Position numbers and translations under genes: made by a program | NCBI GenBank assembly: GCA_024639905.1 | Contig: JAHEGE010000001.1 | Span: 434,001-498,000, forward strand | Direction of reading: 5' to 3' | Source: Gammaproteobacteria bacterium | Lineage (GTDB): Bacteria > Pseudomonadota > Gammaproteobacteria > Pseudomonadales > Pseudohongiellaceae | Length of the DNA: 64,000 nt | Notes under the pieces: model-generated | What the model was told of the DNA's origin: nothing | Database searches by the model: none | What the model saw: only the letters and a program-made list of their open reading frames with translations | Part shown: piece after piece, positions 7,027 through 16,297 of the stretch | How the letters are laid out: each line of letters begins with the position of its first letter | How positions within the stretch are numbered: the stretch's first letter is position 1

Positions 7027-9132
7027 ATGTCTACAGTAGTGAGTTACGAAATCGTCGATAACATCGGCGTTATCAGCGTCAATAATCCACCGGTTAACGC
7101 GCTTGCACAGGTTGTGCGTGCGGGCATTCTTGAGGCGGTTACCGCCGCACAGGGAGACGCGACTGAGGCGCTGGTTCTGCGCTGTGAAGGACGCACTTTT
7201 ATCGCCGGCGCCGACATCACAGAATTCGGCAAGCCGCCACAGGGCCCTGGCCTGCCGGAAGTGCTAGGTGCTATCGAGAATTCCAGTAAGCCTGTTGTGG
7301 CTGCGATTCACGGCACGGCATTGGGTGGTGGCTTCGAAGTTTCGCTCGCCTGTCACTATCGCTGCGCTATCGCTTCGGCAAAAGTGGGCCTGCCTGAAGT
7401 AAAACTGGGCTTGCTGCCCGGTGCCGGCGGCACCCAGCGCGTGCCACGCATTGCAGGCGTCGAGGCGGCGCTTGAAATGATCACTAGCGGCAACCCTGTG
7501 GCTGCAGCCAAAGCTAAGGCCATGAACCTTATCGATGCAGTAGTCGAAGGCGACGATGTGCGAACTGGTGCCATCGCCTACGCGAAAGAGCTCGTCGCCT
7601 CTGGCGCGCCACTCAAGCGTATTCGCGACATCACGATCGACCCCGCCAGTGTTGCACCCGGATTCTTCGATGCGGCGCGTAAGAAACTCGCCTCGCGTGC
7701 CCGCGGTCAAATCGCCCCCGACCGTATTGTTTCGTGCATTGAAGCGGCGGTGGGCAAGACTATGGACGAAGGTCTCGAGCGTGAGCGGGAGTTGTTCATG
7801 GAGCTGGTAAGCTCGCCAGAATCGACCGCGATGCGCCACATTTTCTTCGCCGAGCGTCAAGCTGCGAAGATTAAAGACCTACCCAAAGACACACCGCTGC
7901 GAGACATTAAGAAGGTAGCTGTCATTGGCGGCGGTACGATGGGCGGCGGCATCGCAATGTGTTTCGCCAACGTCGGCATTCAGACTGTGATGGTTGAGAT
8001 AAACGACGATGCGTTAGCCCGCGGCCTCGGTATCATCGAAAAGAATTACTCGATCACCATGAAGAAGGGCAAGCTCACCGAGGCACAGGTGCAGCAGTGC
8101 ATGGGCGCGATAAGCGGTACTACCGATTACGCGGACCTCGCCGATGTCGACCTCGTGATCGAGGCGGTATTCGAGAACCTCGAGCTTAAGAAAGAGATTT
8201 TCGCGAAGCTCGACGCCGTGTGTAAGCCCGGCGCGATTCTTGCGAGTAATACCTCCTACCAAGACATCGATGCGATTGCCGCTGCGACCCAACGTCCCCA
8301 AGATGTGCTTGGCATGCACTTCTTCAGCCCTGCGAATGTGATGAAGCTGCTCGAAGTCGTGCGCGGCGAGAAAACTGCTAACGATGCCCTCGCAACAGCG
8401 ATGGCGGTAGGCAAGAAGATCGGCAAAGTCTGCGCTCTGTCACGGGTTTGCTACGGTTTTATCGGCAATCGTATGCTCGGCGGCTATGGCCGCGAGTCGC
8501 AAATGCTGTTGCTCGATGGCTGTACTCCAGCACAGGTCGACGCGGCGCTCGAAGGATTCGGTATGGCGATGGGGCCACTGGCGATGGGTGACCTCGCGGG
8601 TCTCGATGTGGGCTATAAAGCGCGCGAAGGCCGCACCGATTTACCTGACGACCCCAAGCTTTACCGCATGGGTACGGTGCTCGTCGAAATGGATCGCTTC
8701 GGTCAAAAGACTGGCGGCGGATTCTACAAATACGATCCGGAGACGCGAGCTCGACTGAACGACCCAGAGATCGAAGCGCTAATTAAATCCGAGGCGCAAA
8801 AACTAGGTGTCGAACAGCGTGACGTGTCGAATCAAGAAATCCTCGAGCGCTGTTTATATCCGCTCATCAATGAAGGTGCGCTGATTTTGGAAGAAGGTAT
8901 CGCCCAGCGCCCTAGCGATATCGACGTGGTTTATGTGTTTGGCTACGCGTTCCCTGCACCTAAGGGTGGGCCAATGCACTATGCCGATCACGTTGGCCTG
9001 AAGAATGTCTACGATAAGATCTGTGAGTTCCGTGATCGCTACGGCGAGCAATACTGGAAGCCAGCACCACTGCTCGAGAAGCTTGCCAAAGAAGGCAAGA
9101 CTTTCGCGCAATGGGGTGCAGAGCAAGAGTAA
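7027..9132 (+). CDS. Bifunctional enoyl-CoA hydratase / 3-hydroxyacyl-CoA dehydrogenase
   Basis: 701 residues that hydrate trans-2-enoyl-CoA and oxidise the resulting 3-hydroxyacyl-CoA with NAD+. Residues 1-190 form the crotonase domain (oxyanion segment HGTALGGGFEVSLACHYR, then GLPEVKLGLLPGAGGTQRVPR with the catalytic Glu). The NAD fold begins near residue 296 (VAVIGGGTMGGGIA), with LGMHFFSPANVMKLLEVV further on, and two C-terminal helical domains follow. The order is that of FadB or peroxisomal multifunctional enzyme, slightly shorter than E. coli FadB. AGGGGAA precedes the ATG. It forms a fadA-fadB-like pair with the thiolase just upstream, in reverse order to E. coli fadBA. Confidence 0.92.
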   Translation: MSTVVSYEIVDNIGVISVNNPPVNALAQVVRAGILEAVTAAQGDATEALVLRCEGRTFIAGADITEFGKPPQGPGLPEVLGAIENSSKPVVAAIHGTALGGGFEVSLACHYRCAIASAKVGLPEVKLGLLPGAGGTQRVPRIAGVEAALEMITSGNPVAAAKAKAMNLIDAVVEGDDVRTGAIAYAKELVASGAPLKRIRDITIDPASVAPGFFDAARKKLASRARGQIAPDRIVSCIEAAVGKTMDEGLERERELFMELVSSPESTAMRHIFFAERQAAKIKDLPKDTPLRDIKKVAVIGGGTMGGGIAMCFANVGIQTVMVEINDDALARGLGIIEKNYSITMKKGKLTEAQVQQCMGAISGTTDYADLADVDLVIEAVFENLELKKEIFAKLDAVCKPGAILASNTSYQDIDAIAAATQRPQDVLGMHFFSPANVMKLLEVVRGEKTANDALATAMAVGKKIGKVCALSRVCYGFIGNRMLGGYGRESQMLLLDGCTPAQVDAALEGFGMAMGPLAMGDLAGLDVGYKAREGRTDLPDDPKLYRMGTVLVEMDRFGQKTGGGFYKYDPETRARLNDPEIEALIKSEAQKLGVEQRDVSNQEILERCLYPLINEGALILEEGIAQRPSDIDVVYVFGYAFPAPKGGPMHYADHVGLKNVYDKICEFRDRYGEQYWKPAPLLEKLAKEGKTFAQWGAEQE

Positions 9133-9143
9133 AAGCAGTATCG

Positions 9144-9166
9144 GAGCGGCGCTTTTGGCGCCGCTC
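9144..9166 (+). terminator. Strong hairpin between the hydratase/dehydrogenase and alcohol dehydrogenase genes
   Basis: GAGCGGCGC and GCGCCGCTC form a perfect 9-bp stem with a 5-nt loop, 12 bp after the stop at 9132. The run of T after it is broken (TGCATTCTTCT), so it may act as a partial terminator or as an mRNA 3'-end stabiliser rather than a complete stop. Confidence 0.55.
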
Positions 9167-9208
9167 TGCATTCTTCTACTCACACATTCTCATTTTTAGG
9201 AAAAACCT

Positions 9209-10246
9209 ATGCTTTCGTATCAAACAACCACACCGGGCGGCCCACTGAGTGCCGTCGAATCTGACACGCCACAGCCTCAAGGTAGCGAAGTCCTCGTTAA
9301 GATGATTGCCTGCGGCGTCTGTCATTCTGATATTCACATGCACGATGGCGTCTTCGATCTCGGTCATGGCAAACAGCTCGAGGTTGGCCGCGAGGGCATG
9401 GTCTTAGGCCACGAAATTTTCGGCGAAGTCATCGCTATTGGGCCCGATGTAACCGACGCCGCTATCGGCGATCGCCGCGTTGTTTATCCCTGGATCGGAT
9501 GCGGCGAATGCGCGGCATGTCTGCGAGGCGACGAAAACTTGTGTACGCCTGGTCGCGCGCTCGGCATTGCTGCCAAGGGCGGCTTCGCCGATGTCGTGAT
9601 GGTGCCGCATTCGCGTTACCTGTTCGATAAAGGGGATGTAGATGATTCTCTGGCTGCGACCTATGCTTGTTCAGGTCTCACCGCCTTCAGCGCGTTGAAC
9701 AAAGTGGGTGAGCTTGTACAGGGAGATGAAGTCGTGATCATCGGCGCCGGCGGCGTTGGCATGATGGCTATTCAGATCGCCCTCGGTAAGGGTCTCGACC
9801 CTATCGTCGTCGACATCGACGAGGCAAAACTTGCCGCGGCGCGAGAGATAGGCGTAACACGCACGTACAACTCGGGCGACCCGCAGTCTGGCAAGGATTT
9901 GCGTAAGTCCACAGGCGGCGCCTATGCCGTATTGGATTTCGTGGGCGCCGAAGCCTCGGTAAATTACGGCTTAGGTTGCCTGCGTAAGGGCGGCATGATT
10001 ATCGTCGTTGGTCTTTATGGCGGTTCGCTGAATATCCCGCTGCCGTTCATTCCGATGAATGCGCGCATCATCCAAGGCAGCTACGTGGGTACGCTGCAGG
10101 ACATGGCCGAGCTCATGGAGCTCGTCCGCGCCGGTAAGATCGCACCGATAGAAATCCACGAGCGACCACTCGCCGAGGCCGAAGCGGCGCTTGCCGACTT
10201 GAAGGCGGGCAAGGTGCGCGGTCGTCAGGTCTTAGTTAACAAATAG
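9209..10246 (+). CDS. Zinc-dependent alcohol dehydrogenase (MDR family)
   Basis: 345-residue medium-chain dehydrogenase. Seen: catalytic zinc Cys in ACGVCHSDIHMHDG (near residue 37), GHEIFGEV with the second zinc ligand, a full structural-zinc lobe C-x2-C-x2-C-x7-C (GCGECAACLRGDENLC), and the NAD(P) fold GAGGVGMMAIQIAL. An AGGAAAA site precedes the ATG. Lying between beta-oxidation genes, it may oxidise medium or long alcohols towards aldehyde for entry into that pathway, which fits with the CYP153 hydroxylase elsewhere in the window. That substrate is inferred. Confidence 0.88.
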   Translation: MLSYQTTTPGGPLSAVESDTPQPQGSEVLVKMIACGVCHSDIHMHDGVFDLGHGKQLEVGREGMVLGHEIFGEVIAIGPDVTDAAIGDRRVVYPWIGCGECAACLRGDENLCTPGRALGIAAKGGFADVVMVPHSRYLFDKGDVDDSLAATYACSGLTAFSALNKVGELVQGDEVVIIGAGGVGMMAIQIALGKGLDPIVVDIDEAKLAAAREIGVTRTYNSGDPQSGKDLRKSTGGAYAVLDFVGAEASVNYGLGCLRKGGMIIVVGLYGGSLNIPLPFIPMNARIIQGSYVGTLQDMAELMELVRAGKIAPIEIHERPLAEAEAALADLKAGKVRGRQVLVNK

Positions 10247-10262
10247 AGTAGGAGTAAATGCT

Positions 10263-11501
10263 GTGCAGGCGATAGCCCAGTTAGAAGATTTTAGAGAATC
10301 CACCCGCGCGTGGTTAGAAGAAAATTGTCCGCCCTCTATGCGGACTCCGATGGTTGATGCCGAGGTCGTTTGGGGCGGTCGCAATGCAACCTTCGCTAAT
10401 CCCGAGAGCAAAATCTGGCTCGAGCGCATGGCAGAAAAAGGATGGACGACGCCTACGTGGCCAACCGAATACGGCGGTGGTGGGCTAAATAAAGAGGAGT
10501 CGATCATCCTAGCGCAGGAGATGGCGAGAATTAATGCGCGTCAGCCACTAAATAGTTTCGGTATCAGCATGCTCGGTCCAGTACTTCTTGAGTCTGGAAC
10601 CCACGAGCAGAAGATGGAACATATTCCTAAGATCGTGCGTGGTGAGATTCGCTGGTGTCAAGGCTACTCAGAACCGGGTAGTGGTTCTGACCTAGCAAGC
10701 CTTAATACGAAGGCTATTCCAGACGGCGATGATTACGTGATCAATGGCTCGAAGGTGTGGACCTCCTATGCCGATAAGGCGGACTGGATTTTTTGCCTTG
10801 TACGGACCGACAGCGAGGTGCCAAAGCACGCAGGCATCAGCTTCATCTTGTTCGATATGGCGACGCCCGGCGTGACGACGAAGCCGATCCAGCTTATCAG
10901 CGGTATGTCGCCTTTCTGTGAAACATTCTTCGATGACGTCCGCGCGAAGGCGTCGAACCTTGTCGGCGGACTTAACAATGGCTGGGCGATCGCCAAACGC
11001 CTGCTGCAGCACGAGCGCACGATGATTTCAGGCTTTGGCCTAACTGGCAGTCAAGCGGACAAAGGTGGCACGACGTCGACCATGGACAGCGTCGAACGCG
11101 CAGCGATGCACTACCGTGGCGATACTGACAAGATTTCTGATCCCGCGCTGCGTGATCAAATCGCTCAGTTTAAAATTGATAGCGCGGCCTTTGCTATGAC
11201 CTCGCAGCGTTCTGTCGAAGAGTCGAAACAGGGTCAGGGTCCAAATGCGACTTCGTCGATGCTCAAGAACTACGGCTGTGAATTGAATAAGCGCCGCTAT
11301 GAACTGTTATTGAGCGCGCTCGGCAGTCAGGCACTCGGCTGGGAAGGCGAGGGCTTCGAGGGCGATGAGCTCGCAGTCACTCGCGAGTGGTTACGTTCGA
11401 AGGCGAACTCCATCGAAGGCGGCACCTCCGAGGTGCAGCTCAATGTGATCGCGAAGCGCGTGCTGGGTCTGCCGGACATGTTAAGCCTCGTGCAGAAGTA
11501 G
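10263..11501 (+). CDS. Acyl-CoA dehydrogenase, first of a tandem pair
   Basis: 412-residue acyl-CoA dehydrogenase. The N-terminal helical domain (residues 1-120) is followed by the beta-domain with GYSEPGSGSDLASL and VWTSYADKADWIFCLVRT, and the C-terminal helical domain ends in SIEGGTSEVQLNVIAKRVLG. The start is GTG: AGGAG lies 8 nt upstream, and the nearby ATG at 10258 is out of frame. It is 61 bp upstream of a second acyl-CoA dehydrogenase. In actinobacterial sterol and long-chain pathways such pairs form alpha2beta2 enzymes in which only one subunit is fully catalytic; the same is likely here. Confidence 0.9.
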   Translation: MQAIAQLEDFRESTRAWLEENCPPSMRTPMVDAEVVWGGRNATFANPESKIWLERMAEKGWTTPTWPTEYGGGGLNKEESIILAQEMARINARQPLNSFGISMLGPVLLESGTHEQKMEHIPKIVRGEIRWCQGYSEPGSGSDLASLNTKAIPDGDDYVINGSKVWTSYADKADWIFCLVRTDSEVPKHAGISFILFDMATPGVTTKPIQLISGMSPFCETFFDDVRAKASNLVGGLNNGWAIAKRLLQHERTMISGFGLTGSQADKGGTTSTMDSVERAAMHYRGDTDKISDPALRDQIAQFKIDSAAFAMTSQRSVEESKQGQGPNATSSMLKNYGCELNKRRYELLLSALGSQALGWEGEGFEGDELAVTREWLRSKANSIEGGTSEVQLNVIAKRVLGLPDMLSLVQK

Positions 11502-11562
11502 ACGGCGCAAACAAAGAATAGGTAAGGCGGGGTCCGAACGACTGTCCGCTAGAGAGAAAGTT

Positions 11563-12711
11563 ATGAGTTTAGTATTGAACGAAGATCAGCAGTTATTGAA
11601 GGACTCGGCGAAGGCATTCGTCGATCAGAACGCGCCGGTGTCGGTCCTACGCCGCCTGCGCGACAGTAAGGACGAGCGCGGTTACGACCAGGCGCTGTGG
11701 AATCAGATGCTCGAATTGGGCTGGGCAGGTATGGCGATTCCCGAAGCCTTCGGCGGCTTCGAGTTTGGCTATGGTGGGCTCGGCGTGGTGCTCGAAGAAT
11801 CCGGCCGCACGCTGGTGAGCTCGCCGCTGATTGCGTCCGTTTTACTCGGCGGCACGGCGATTAACGTACTTGGAAGCGATGCGCAAAAGGGCGAGTTACT
11901 GCCCGCAGTCGCTAGTGGTGAACTCTTACTCGCGCTTGCGATTGATGAGCGTCCCCACCACAACCCTACTCGCCTCGAGACGACGGCAAAGAAAGAAGGC
12001 GACGGGTATGTCTTGAATGGCTGTAAGACCTTCGTGCTCGATGGCCACATTGCGCATAAGCTGGTCGTTGTGGCGCGCACCTCGGGTGGGCAAGATGACG
12101 AGGCAGGCATCAGTGTGTTCTTAGTTGATGCACAGGCAAGCGGTGTAAGCATCAACCGCAGCCAGATGGTCGATACTCGTAATTCGGCGATGCTCAGTCT
12201 CAATGACGTCCGCGTCGGCGCCGACGCGCTCTTAGGCGGCGAAGGCGAGGCCTACGCGGGGCTCACTCGTGTCCTCGACATCGGCCGCATCGGCGTCGCC
12301 GCCGAGATGCTCGGCAGTATGCAGCAGGCGTTCGAGATCACGCTCGACTATCTCAAGCAGCGAGAACAGTTTGGCGTGCTTATCGGCTCTTTCCAAGGGC
12401 TCCAGCACCGCGCAGCAGAGATGTATTCTGAGATCGAGCTCTGCAAATCCGCCGTGCGTGGCGCGTTGTCAGCACTCGATGATGCGCAAAAGACCGATAA
12501 AGAAATCGCTATTCTCGCCAGCATTGCTAAGGCCAAGCTCAGTGAAGTGGCAACGCTGGTTAGCAACGAAGCTGTGCAGATGCACGGTGGCATTGGCATG
12601 ACCGACGAATATGATATCGGTTTCTACATGAAGCGGGCGCGCGTCGCTTCGGCATTCCTTGGCGACGCACTGTTTCATCGCGAACGCTACGCGACGCTCA
12701 ACGGGTTTTGA
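11563..12711 (+). CDS. Acyl-CoA dehydrogenase, second of a tandem pair (likely non-catalytic partner)
   Basis: 382 residues with the acyl-CoA dehydrogenase fold (N-terminal AKAFVDQNAPV, IPEAFGGFEFGYGGLG, the QREQFGVLIGSFQGLQHR motif, VQMHGGIGMTDEYDIG). The C-terminus runs FYMKRARVASAFLGDALFHRERYA and lacks the usual EGT-type segment that carries the catalytic Glu. The C(F/W)xxTEPxxGSD segment is also replaced (ALAIDERPHHNPTRLE), so flavin or substrate contacts are altered. It probably pairs with the enzyme encoded just upstream as a heterotetramer. AGAGAGAAAG precedes the ATG. Confidence 0.88.
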   Translation: MSLVLNEDQQLLKDSAKAFVDQNAPVSVLRRLRDSKDERGYDQALWNQMLELGWAGMAIPEAFGGFEFGYGGLGVVLEESGRTLVSSPLIASVLLGGTAINVLGSDAQKGELLPAVASGELLLALAIDERPHHNPTRLETTAKKEGDGYVLNGCKTFVLDGHIAHKLVVVARTSGGQDDEAGISVFLVDAQASGVSINRSQMVDTRNSAMLSLNDVRVGADALLGGEGEAYAGLTRVLDIGRIGVAAEMLGSMQQAFEITLDYLKQREQFGVLIGSFQGLQHRAAEMYSEIELCKSAVRGALSALDDAQKTDKEIAILASIAKAKLSEVATLVSNEAVQMHGGIGMTDEYDIGFYMKRARVASAFLGDALFHRERYATLNGF

Positions 12712-12747
12712 TTCTGAGGCTTAGTCGTAAAAACGGAGGAAGTTAGT

Positions 12748-13146
12748 GTGGACGGAGAAGAGGAAGGCTTCGCGATGGACGAGTCGCTCAACGTGTTCGG
12801 CGAGGTCTTGGTGCCCTGCGGCACAGATCCGGTCACCGGCTTTTTTCGTGATGGCTGCTGTAATACTAGCGAGCTAGATCACGGCTGTCATACGGTCTGC
12901 GTAGCGGTCACAGAAGACTTTTTAACCTACACCCGTTTTCGCGGCAACGACCTCACCACGCCCATGCCGCAGTTTGGCTTCCCTGGCCTTAAGCCTGGCG
13001 ACAGTTGGTGCTTGTGTGCCAGCCGCTGGCTAGAGGCGCATGAGCAAGGCATGGCGCCGCGGGTTTACTTACAGCGTACGCATCAAAAAACCCTCGAGAC
13101 AGTTTCGTTGGAGGTGCTGCGCGGATATGCGGTCGACCTTAATTAG
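12748..13146 (+). CDS. DUF2237 family protein
   Basis: 132 residues of the DUF2237 family, short soluble bacterial proteins of unknown function. Typical features are LNVFGEVLVPCGTDPVTGFFRDGCCNT, an HTVCVAVTEDFLTYTRFRGNDL block, and LKPGDSWCLCASRW; the family is rich in conserved Cys and Trp. GTG at 12748 is taken as start because GGAGGA lies 7 nt upstream; an in-frame ATG at 12775 is the alternative. It closes the lipid-catabolism run, 36 bp after the second acyl-CoA dehydrogenase. Confidence 0.88.
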   Translation: MDGEEEGFAMDESLNVFGEVLVPCGTDPVTGFFRDGCCNTSELDHGCHTVCVAVTEDFLTYTRFRGNDLTTPMPQFGFPGLKPGDSWCLCASRWLEAHEQGMAPRVYLQRTHQKTLETVSLEVLRGYAVDLN

Positions 13147-13216
13147 ACGATTGCAGCGCCTTGCCATAGCGCTCGATACGATCGAGCAATACAACAATCA
13201 ATAAGGAGTGCCCTTT

Positions 13217-15745
13217 ATGCTTGGTAAAACTCTCCGTCTGGCTATGTCTCAGCGCGTTAGTTTGGGTTTGGTCGCTTTGTTTTTTGCAGGCGCAGTCAAC
13301 GCGCAGGTGCCGATAATTCAGCCCGGCGCGCCCGGTCAGCCGAGCAGGCAGATTAGTGTTGACGAGGCGTCCAACCTCGCGAGTCTGAGTTTTACCGACG
13401 CGGACGTGAAATTCATGCAGGGCATGATCATGCATCACTCGCAGGCGCTGGAGATGGCGGCGCTGGTCGAGGCGCGCAGCTCGCGCGAGTCGCTGCAGCT
13501 CATGGCGCTGCGTATCTCGCTGTCACAGGAAGACGAGATTGCGATGATGCAGGACTGGCTAGAGGCGCGGGACCTGCCGACTGCGATGCCGATGGCAGAC
13601 ATGCAGGCGATGGCGGCGAATCCGGACATGATGCCCGGCATCCTCACCGAGGCGGAGCTTGCAGAGCTCGAAGGCCTCAGCTTCCAAGACTTCGATTCAC
13701 GTTTCTTGCAGCTAATGATCAAACACCACGAAGGCGCGATCACCATGGTCGAACGCCTCTTAGATCAACCAGGTACTGCTCAAGATTCGGTCCTGTTTGC
13801 GTTCACCACAGATGTCACCTCGGACCAAACCAGCGAAATAGAGCGGATGAGCGCTATGCTCGCCGGGTTCTCGCCGGATCCGCGTGTTGGCCTTAAGCCG
13901 GGCTATGCCGACGCGGGTCAGGCCGCGTTGAACATGCGTCTGCTCGCTGCGCTGCCCAAGCCCGACGGCTTTTTCGATCCCGCTAATCCCGAAGGCCTGC
14001 CCATGAGCCGCGCCCGCCCACAAGCGATTGCAGCGAGCGAGGACGGCGACACTCCCGAATCGACAGGGGGCGATGCGGAGTCGTCGGTAGTTGAGACTCT
14101 GACCAATGCCGCCGACGAAGGCGTAGTGCCTGCGGACGTCGAGGACGAAACGGCAGAGCCGCGGCCCAGCCTGATGAATTTCGCCAACACCGACTTGCTG
14201 TTCGACGGCGATGTTGTCGTTGCGGGCAATTACCACGGCTTTAACGCTTACGACATTTCCGATCCGCGGGCGCCGGAGCTGCTGAGCTCGGTCGTGTGTC
14301 CCGGCGGGCAGGGTGATGTGTCTATTATCGGCGATCTGCTGATCATGTCGGTCGAGCAAACCCGCGGGCGTCTAGACTGCGGTTTGCAGGGCGTCGCCGA
14401 GCCAGAAAGCGCGGAGCGCTTCCGCGGCATCCGCCTGTTCGATATCAGCGATTTCCGCATGCCTATCCAGGTGGGCGCGGTGCAGACTTGCCGCGGTTCG
14501 CATACGCACACGGTGGTGACCGATCCCGATGACGCCGGCAACGTGTATGTGTATGGCTCAGGCACCAGCTCCGTGCGTCCGGGTGAGGAGCTCGAAGGCT
14601 GTTACGACGAGTCGCCGTTCGAGAACCCCGAGTCGGCTCTGTTTCGCATCGATGTTATACAGATTCCGCTAAACGATCCGGCCTCGGCGCGGGTTGTGAA
14701 TCGCCCCACGATCTTCTCCGACCCCGATTCTGGCGTTATCGCCGGCCTATGGGAGGGCGGTGACCATGGCCCTGGTACCCAAACCACGCGCCAGACCAAT
14801 CAGTGTCACGACATCACAGCCTATCCTGAGGTGGGTCTGGCCGCCGGCGCCTGTTCGGGTAACGGCATCCTCATCGATATTTCGGACCCAGCTAACCCTA
14901 TCCGCGTGGCAGAGGTCATTGACCCGGGTTTCGCCTACTGGCATTCGGCGACGTTCAGCAACGACGGGCGCAAGGTCGTGTTCACCGATGAATGGGGTGG
15001 CGGTTCACGTCCTCGCTGCCGTCCTGCCGATCCGCTCACCTGGGGCGCCGATGCGATCTACGACATCGTCGACAATGAGATGCAGTTCCGCGGCTATTTT
15101 AAAATGCCAGCGCCACAGACCGATCAGGAGAACTGCGTCGCGCACAATGGCTCGCTGGTGCCTGTGCCCGGCCGCGACATCATGGTGCAGGCTTGGTATC
15201 AGGGCGGCATCTCAGTGTTCGATTTCACCGATTCGGCTAATCCGAAAGAGATCGCGTTCTTCGATCGCGGGCCGGTCGACGCCGAGGAACTGATTCTCGG
15301 CGGCTACTGGTCGGCCTATTGGTTTGAAGGGCTAATCTACGGCACAGAGATCGCGCGCGGATTCGACGTGTTAGAGCTGCTGCCGAGCGACGAGTTGAGC
15401 GAGAACGAAATTGCCGCTGCCTCACTGCGCAGCACCGGTGGTACGTTTAACGCCCAGCGTCAGCAGCAGCACGTGTGGCCGGCGGAGCCGGTTGTCGCGC
15501 TCGCTTACCGTGATCAGCTCGTACGCAGTGGCGTGTTGTCGTCCTCGCGTAGCGAAGAGCTTAGTGCGGCGCTCGCTGATGCTCAGGGCTTGATAGATGC
15601 TGTGGGCCGCGACGCGCGCGTCGCAGGCAAACTCCGCTCGCTCGCAGTGACTTTCAACGATGAAGCCGAGTCGGCGCGCGGCGTGTCGCGTGACAGGCTG
15701 ATCGCATTAAGTGGCTCGCTAGAAGAGATCGCAGACCGGCTTTAA
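13217..15745 (+). CDS. Secreted DUF305-LVIVD fusion protein
   Basis: 842 residues with a Sec signal peptide (cleavage after GAVNA, near residue 29). Residues about 45-210 hold two DUF305 half-repeats with His-His motifs (FMQGMIMHHSQALEMA and FLQLMIKHHEGAITMVERL), ferritin-like helices linked elsewhere to metal or copper handling. An acidic, low-complexity linker follows (residues about 260-310). A beta-propeller of LVIVD-type repeats runs to about residue 730 (NYHGFNAYDISDPRAPELLS, IRLFDISDFRMPIQVG, NGILIDISDPANPIRVAEV, GGISVFDFTDSANPKEIAFF). A helical tail ends the protein. ATG at 13217 follows AAGGAG by 8 nt. Acts outside the inner membrane; the ligand is unknown. Confidence 0.88.
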   Translation: MLGKTLRLAMSQRVSLGLVALFFAGAVNAQVPIIQPGAPGQPSRQISVDEASNLASLSFTDADVKFMQGMIMHHSQALEMAALVEARSSRESLQLMALRISLSQEDEIAMMQDWLEARDLPTAMPMADMQAMAANPDMMPGILTEAELAELEGLSFQDFDSRFLQLMIKHHEGAITMVERLLDQPGTAQDSVLFAFTTDVTSDQTSEIERMSAMLAGFSPDPRVGLKPGYADAGQAALNMRLLAALPKPDGFFDPANPEGLPMSRARPQAIAASEDGDTPESTGGDAESSVVETLTNAADEGVVPADVEDETAEPRPSLMNFANTDLLFDGDVVVAGNYHGFNAYDISDPRAPELLSSVVCPGGQGDVSIIGDLLIMSVEQTRGRLDCGLQGVAEPESAERFRGIRLFDISDFRMPIQVGAVQTCRGSHTHTVVTDPDDAGNVYVYGSGTSSVRPGEELEGCYDESPFENPESALFRIDVIQIPLNDPASARVVNRPTIFSDPDSGVIAGLWEGGDHGPGTQTTRQTNQCHDITAYPEVGLAAGACSGNGILIDISDPANPIRVAEVIDPGFAYWHSATFSNDGRKVVFTDEWGGGSRPRCRPADPLTWGADAIYDIVDNEMQFRGYFKMPAPQTDQENCVAHNGSLVPVPGRDIMVQAWYQGGISVFDFTDSANPKEIAFFDRGPVDAEELILGGYWSAYWFEGLIYGTEIARGFDVLELLPSDELSENEIAAASLRSTGGTFNAQRQQQHVWPAEPVVALAYRDQLVRSGVLSSSRSEELSAALADAQGLIDAVGRDARVAGKLRSLAVTFNDEAESARGVSRDRLIALSGSLEEIADRL

Positions 15746-15803
15746 AGGCCACATGGCGTGATAGGGTGTAGTTGATTTTGGTTTAATTACAGAGACTGGC
15801 GAC

Positions 15804-16238
15804 ATGAGCTTAACCCCTTTTCATATTGCATTGCAGGTGCGAGACATCGCTGAGGCGCGGGAATTTTACGGCGTTAAGATGGGCCTGCCCGAGGGGCGGA
15901 GCGCGCCCGATTGGATCGACTTTAATCTGTTTGGGCATCAGTTCGTCGTCCACCTGAATCGCGACCTTGGTCCTAAGGGGTCTGTGCGCAGCATCGCTAA
16001 TGCTGTCGACGGTCACGGCGTGCCCGTGCCACACTGCGGTGTCGTCCTCACTTTCACCGATTGGGAAGTGTTCGCCGAACGCGCCCGCGGCTTCGTCGAT
16101 GAATTTGTCATAGAACCCTATGTGAGATTCGCAGGCGAGGTGGGCGAACAGGGAACGATGTTTTTCACAGACCCCAGTGGGAACGCGCTTGAGTTCAAAG
16201 GGTTTCAAGATATCGACACGCAATTGTTTGCAAAATAA
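15804..16238 (+). CDS. VOC-family (glyoxalase/dioxygenase fold) protein
   Basis: 144 residues of the vicinal-oxygen-chelate superfamily. The first beta-alpha-beta module FHIALQVRDIAEAREFYGVKMGL carries the first metal-ligand His, and FFTDPSGNALEFKGF near the C-terminus carries the usual Glu ligand. HQFVVHLN and HCGVVLTF supply further possible ligand histidines. One domain, cytoplasmic. The family covers glyoxalase, extradiol dioxygenase and fosfomycin-resistance proteins; the presence of both modules does not say which. It lies 58 bp after the DUF305 gene. Confidence 0.87.
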   Translation: MSLTPFHIALQVRDIAEAREFYGVKMGLPEGRSAPDWIDFNLFGHQFVVHLNRDLGPKGSVRSIANAVDGHGVPVPHCGVVLTFTDWEVFAERARGFVDEFVIEPYVRFAGEVGEQGTMFFTDPSGNALEFKGFQDIDTQLFAK

Positions 16239-16297
16239 TAGAGTAGCGTTCGCGAGCGTGCGGGCCAATCAGCAACCAGTAGAAGAGGATTCGAGTA

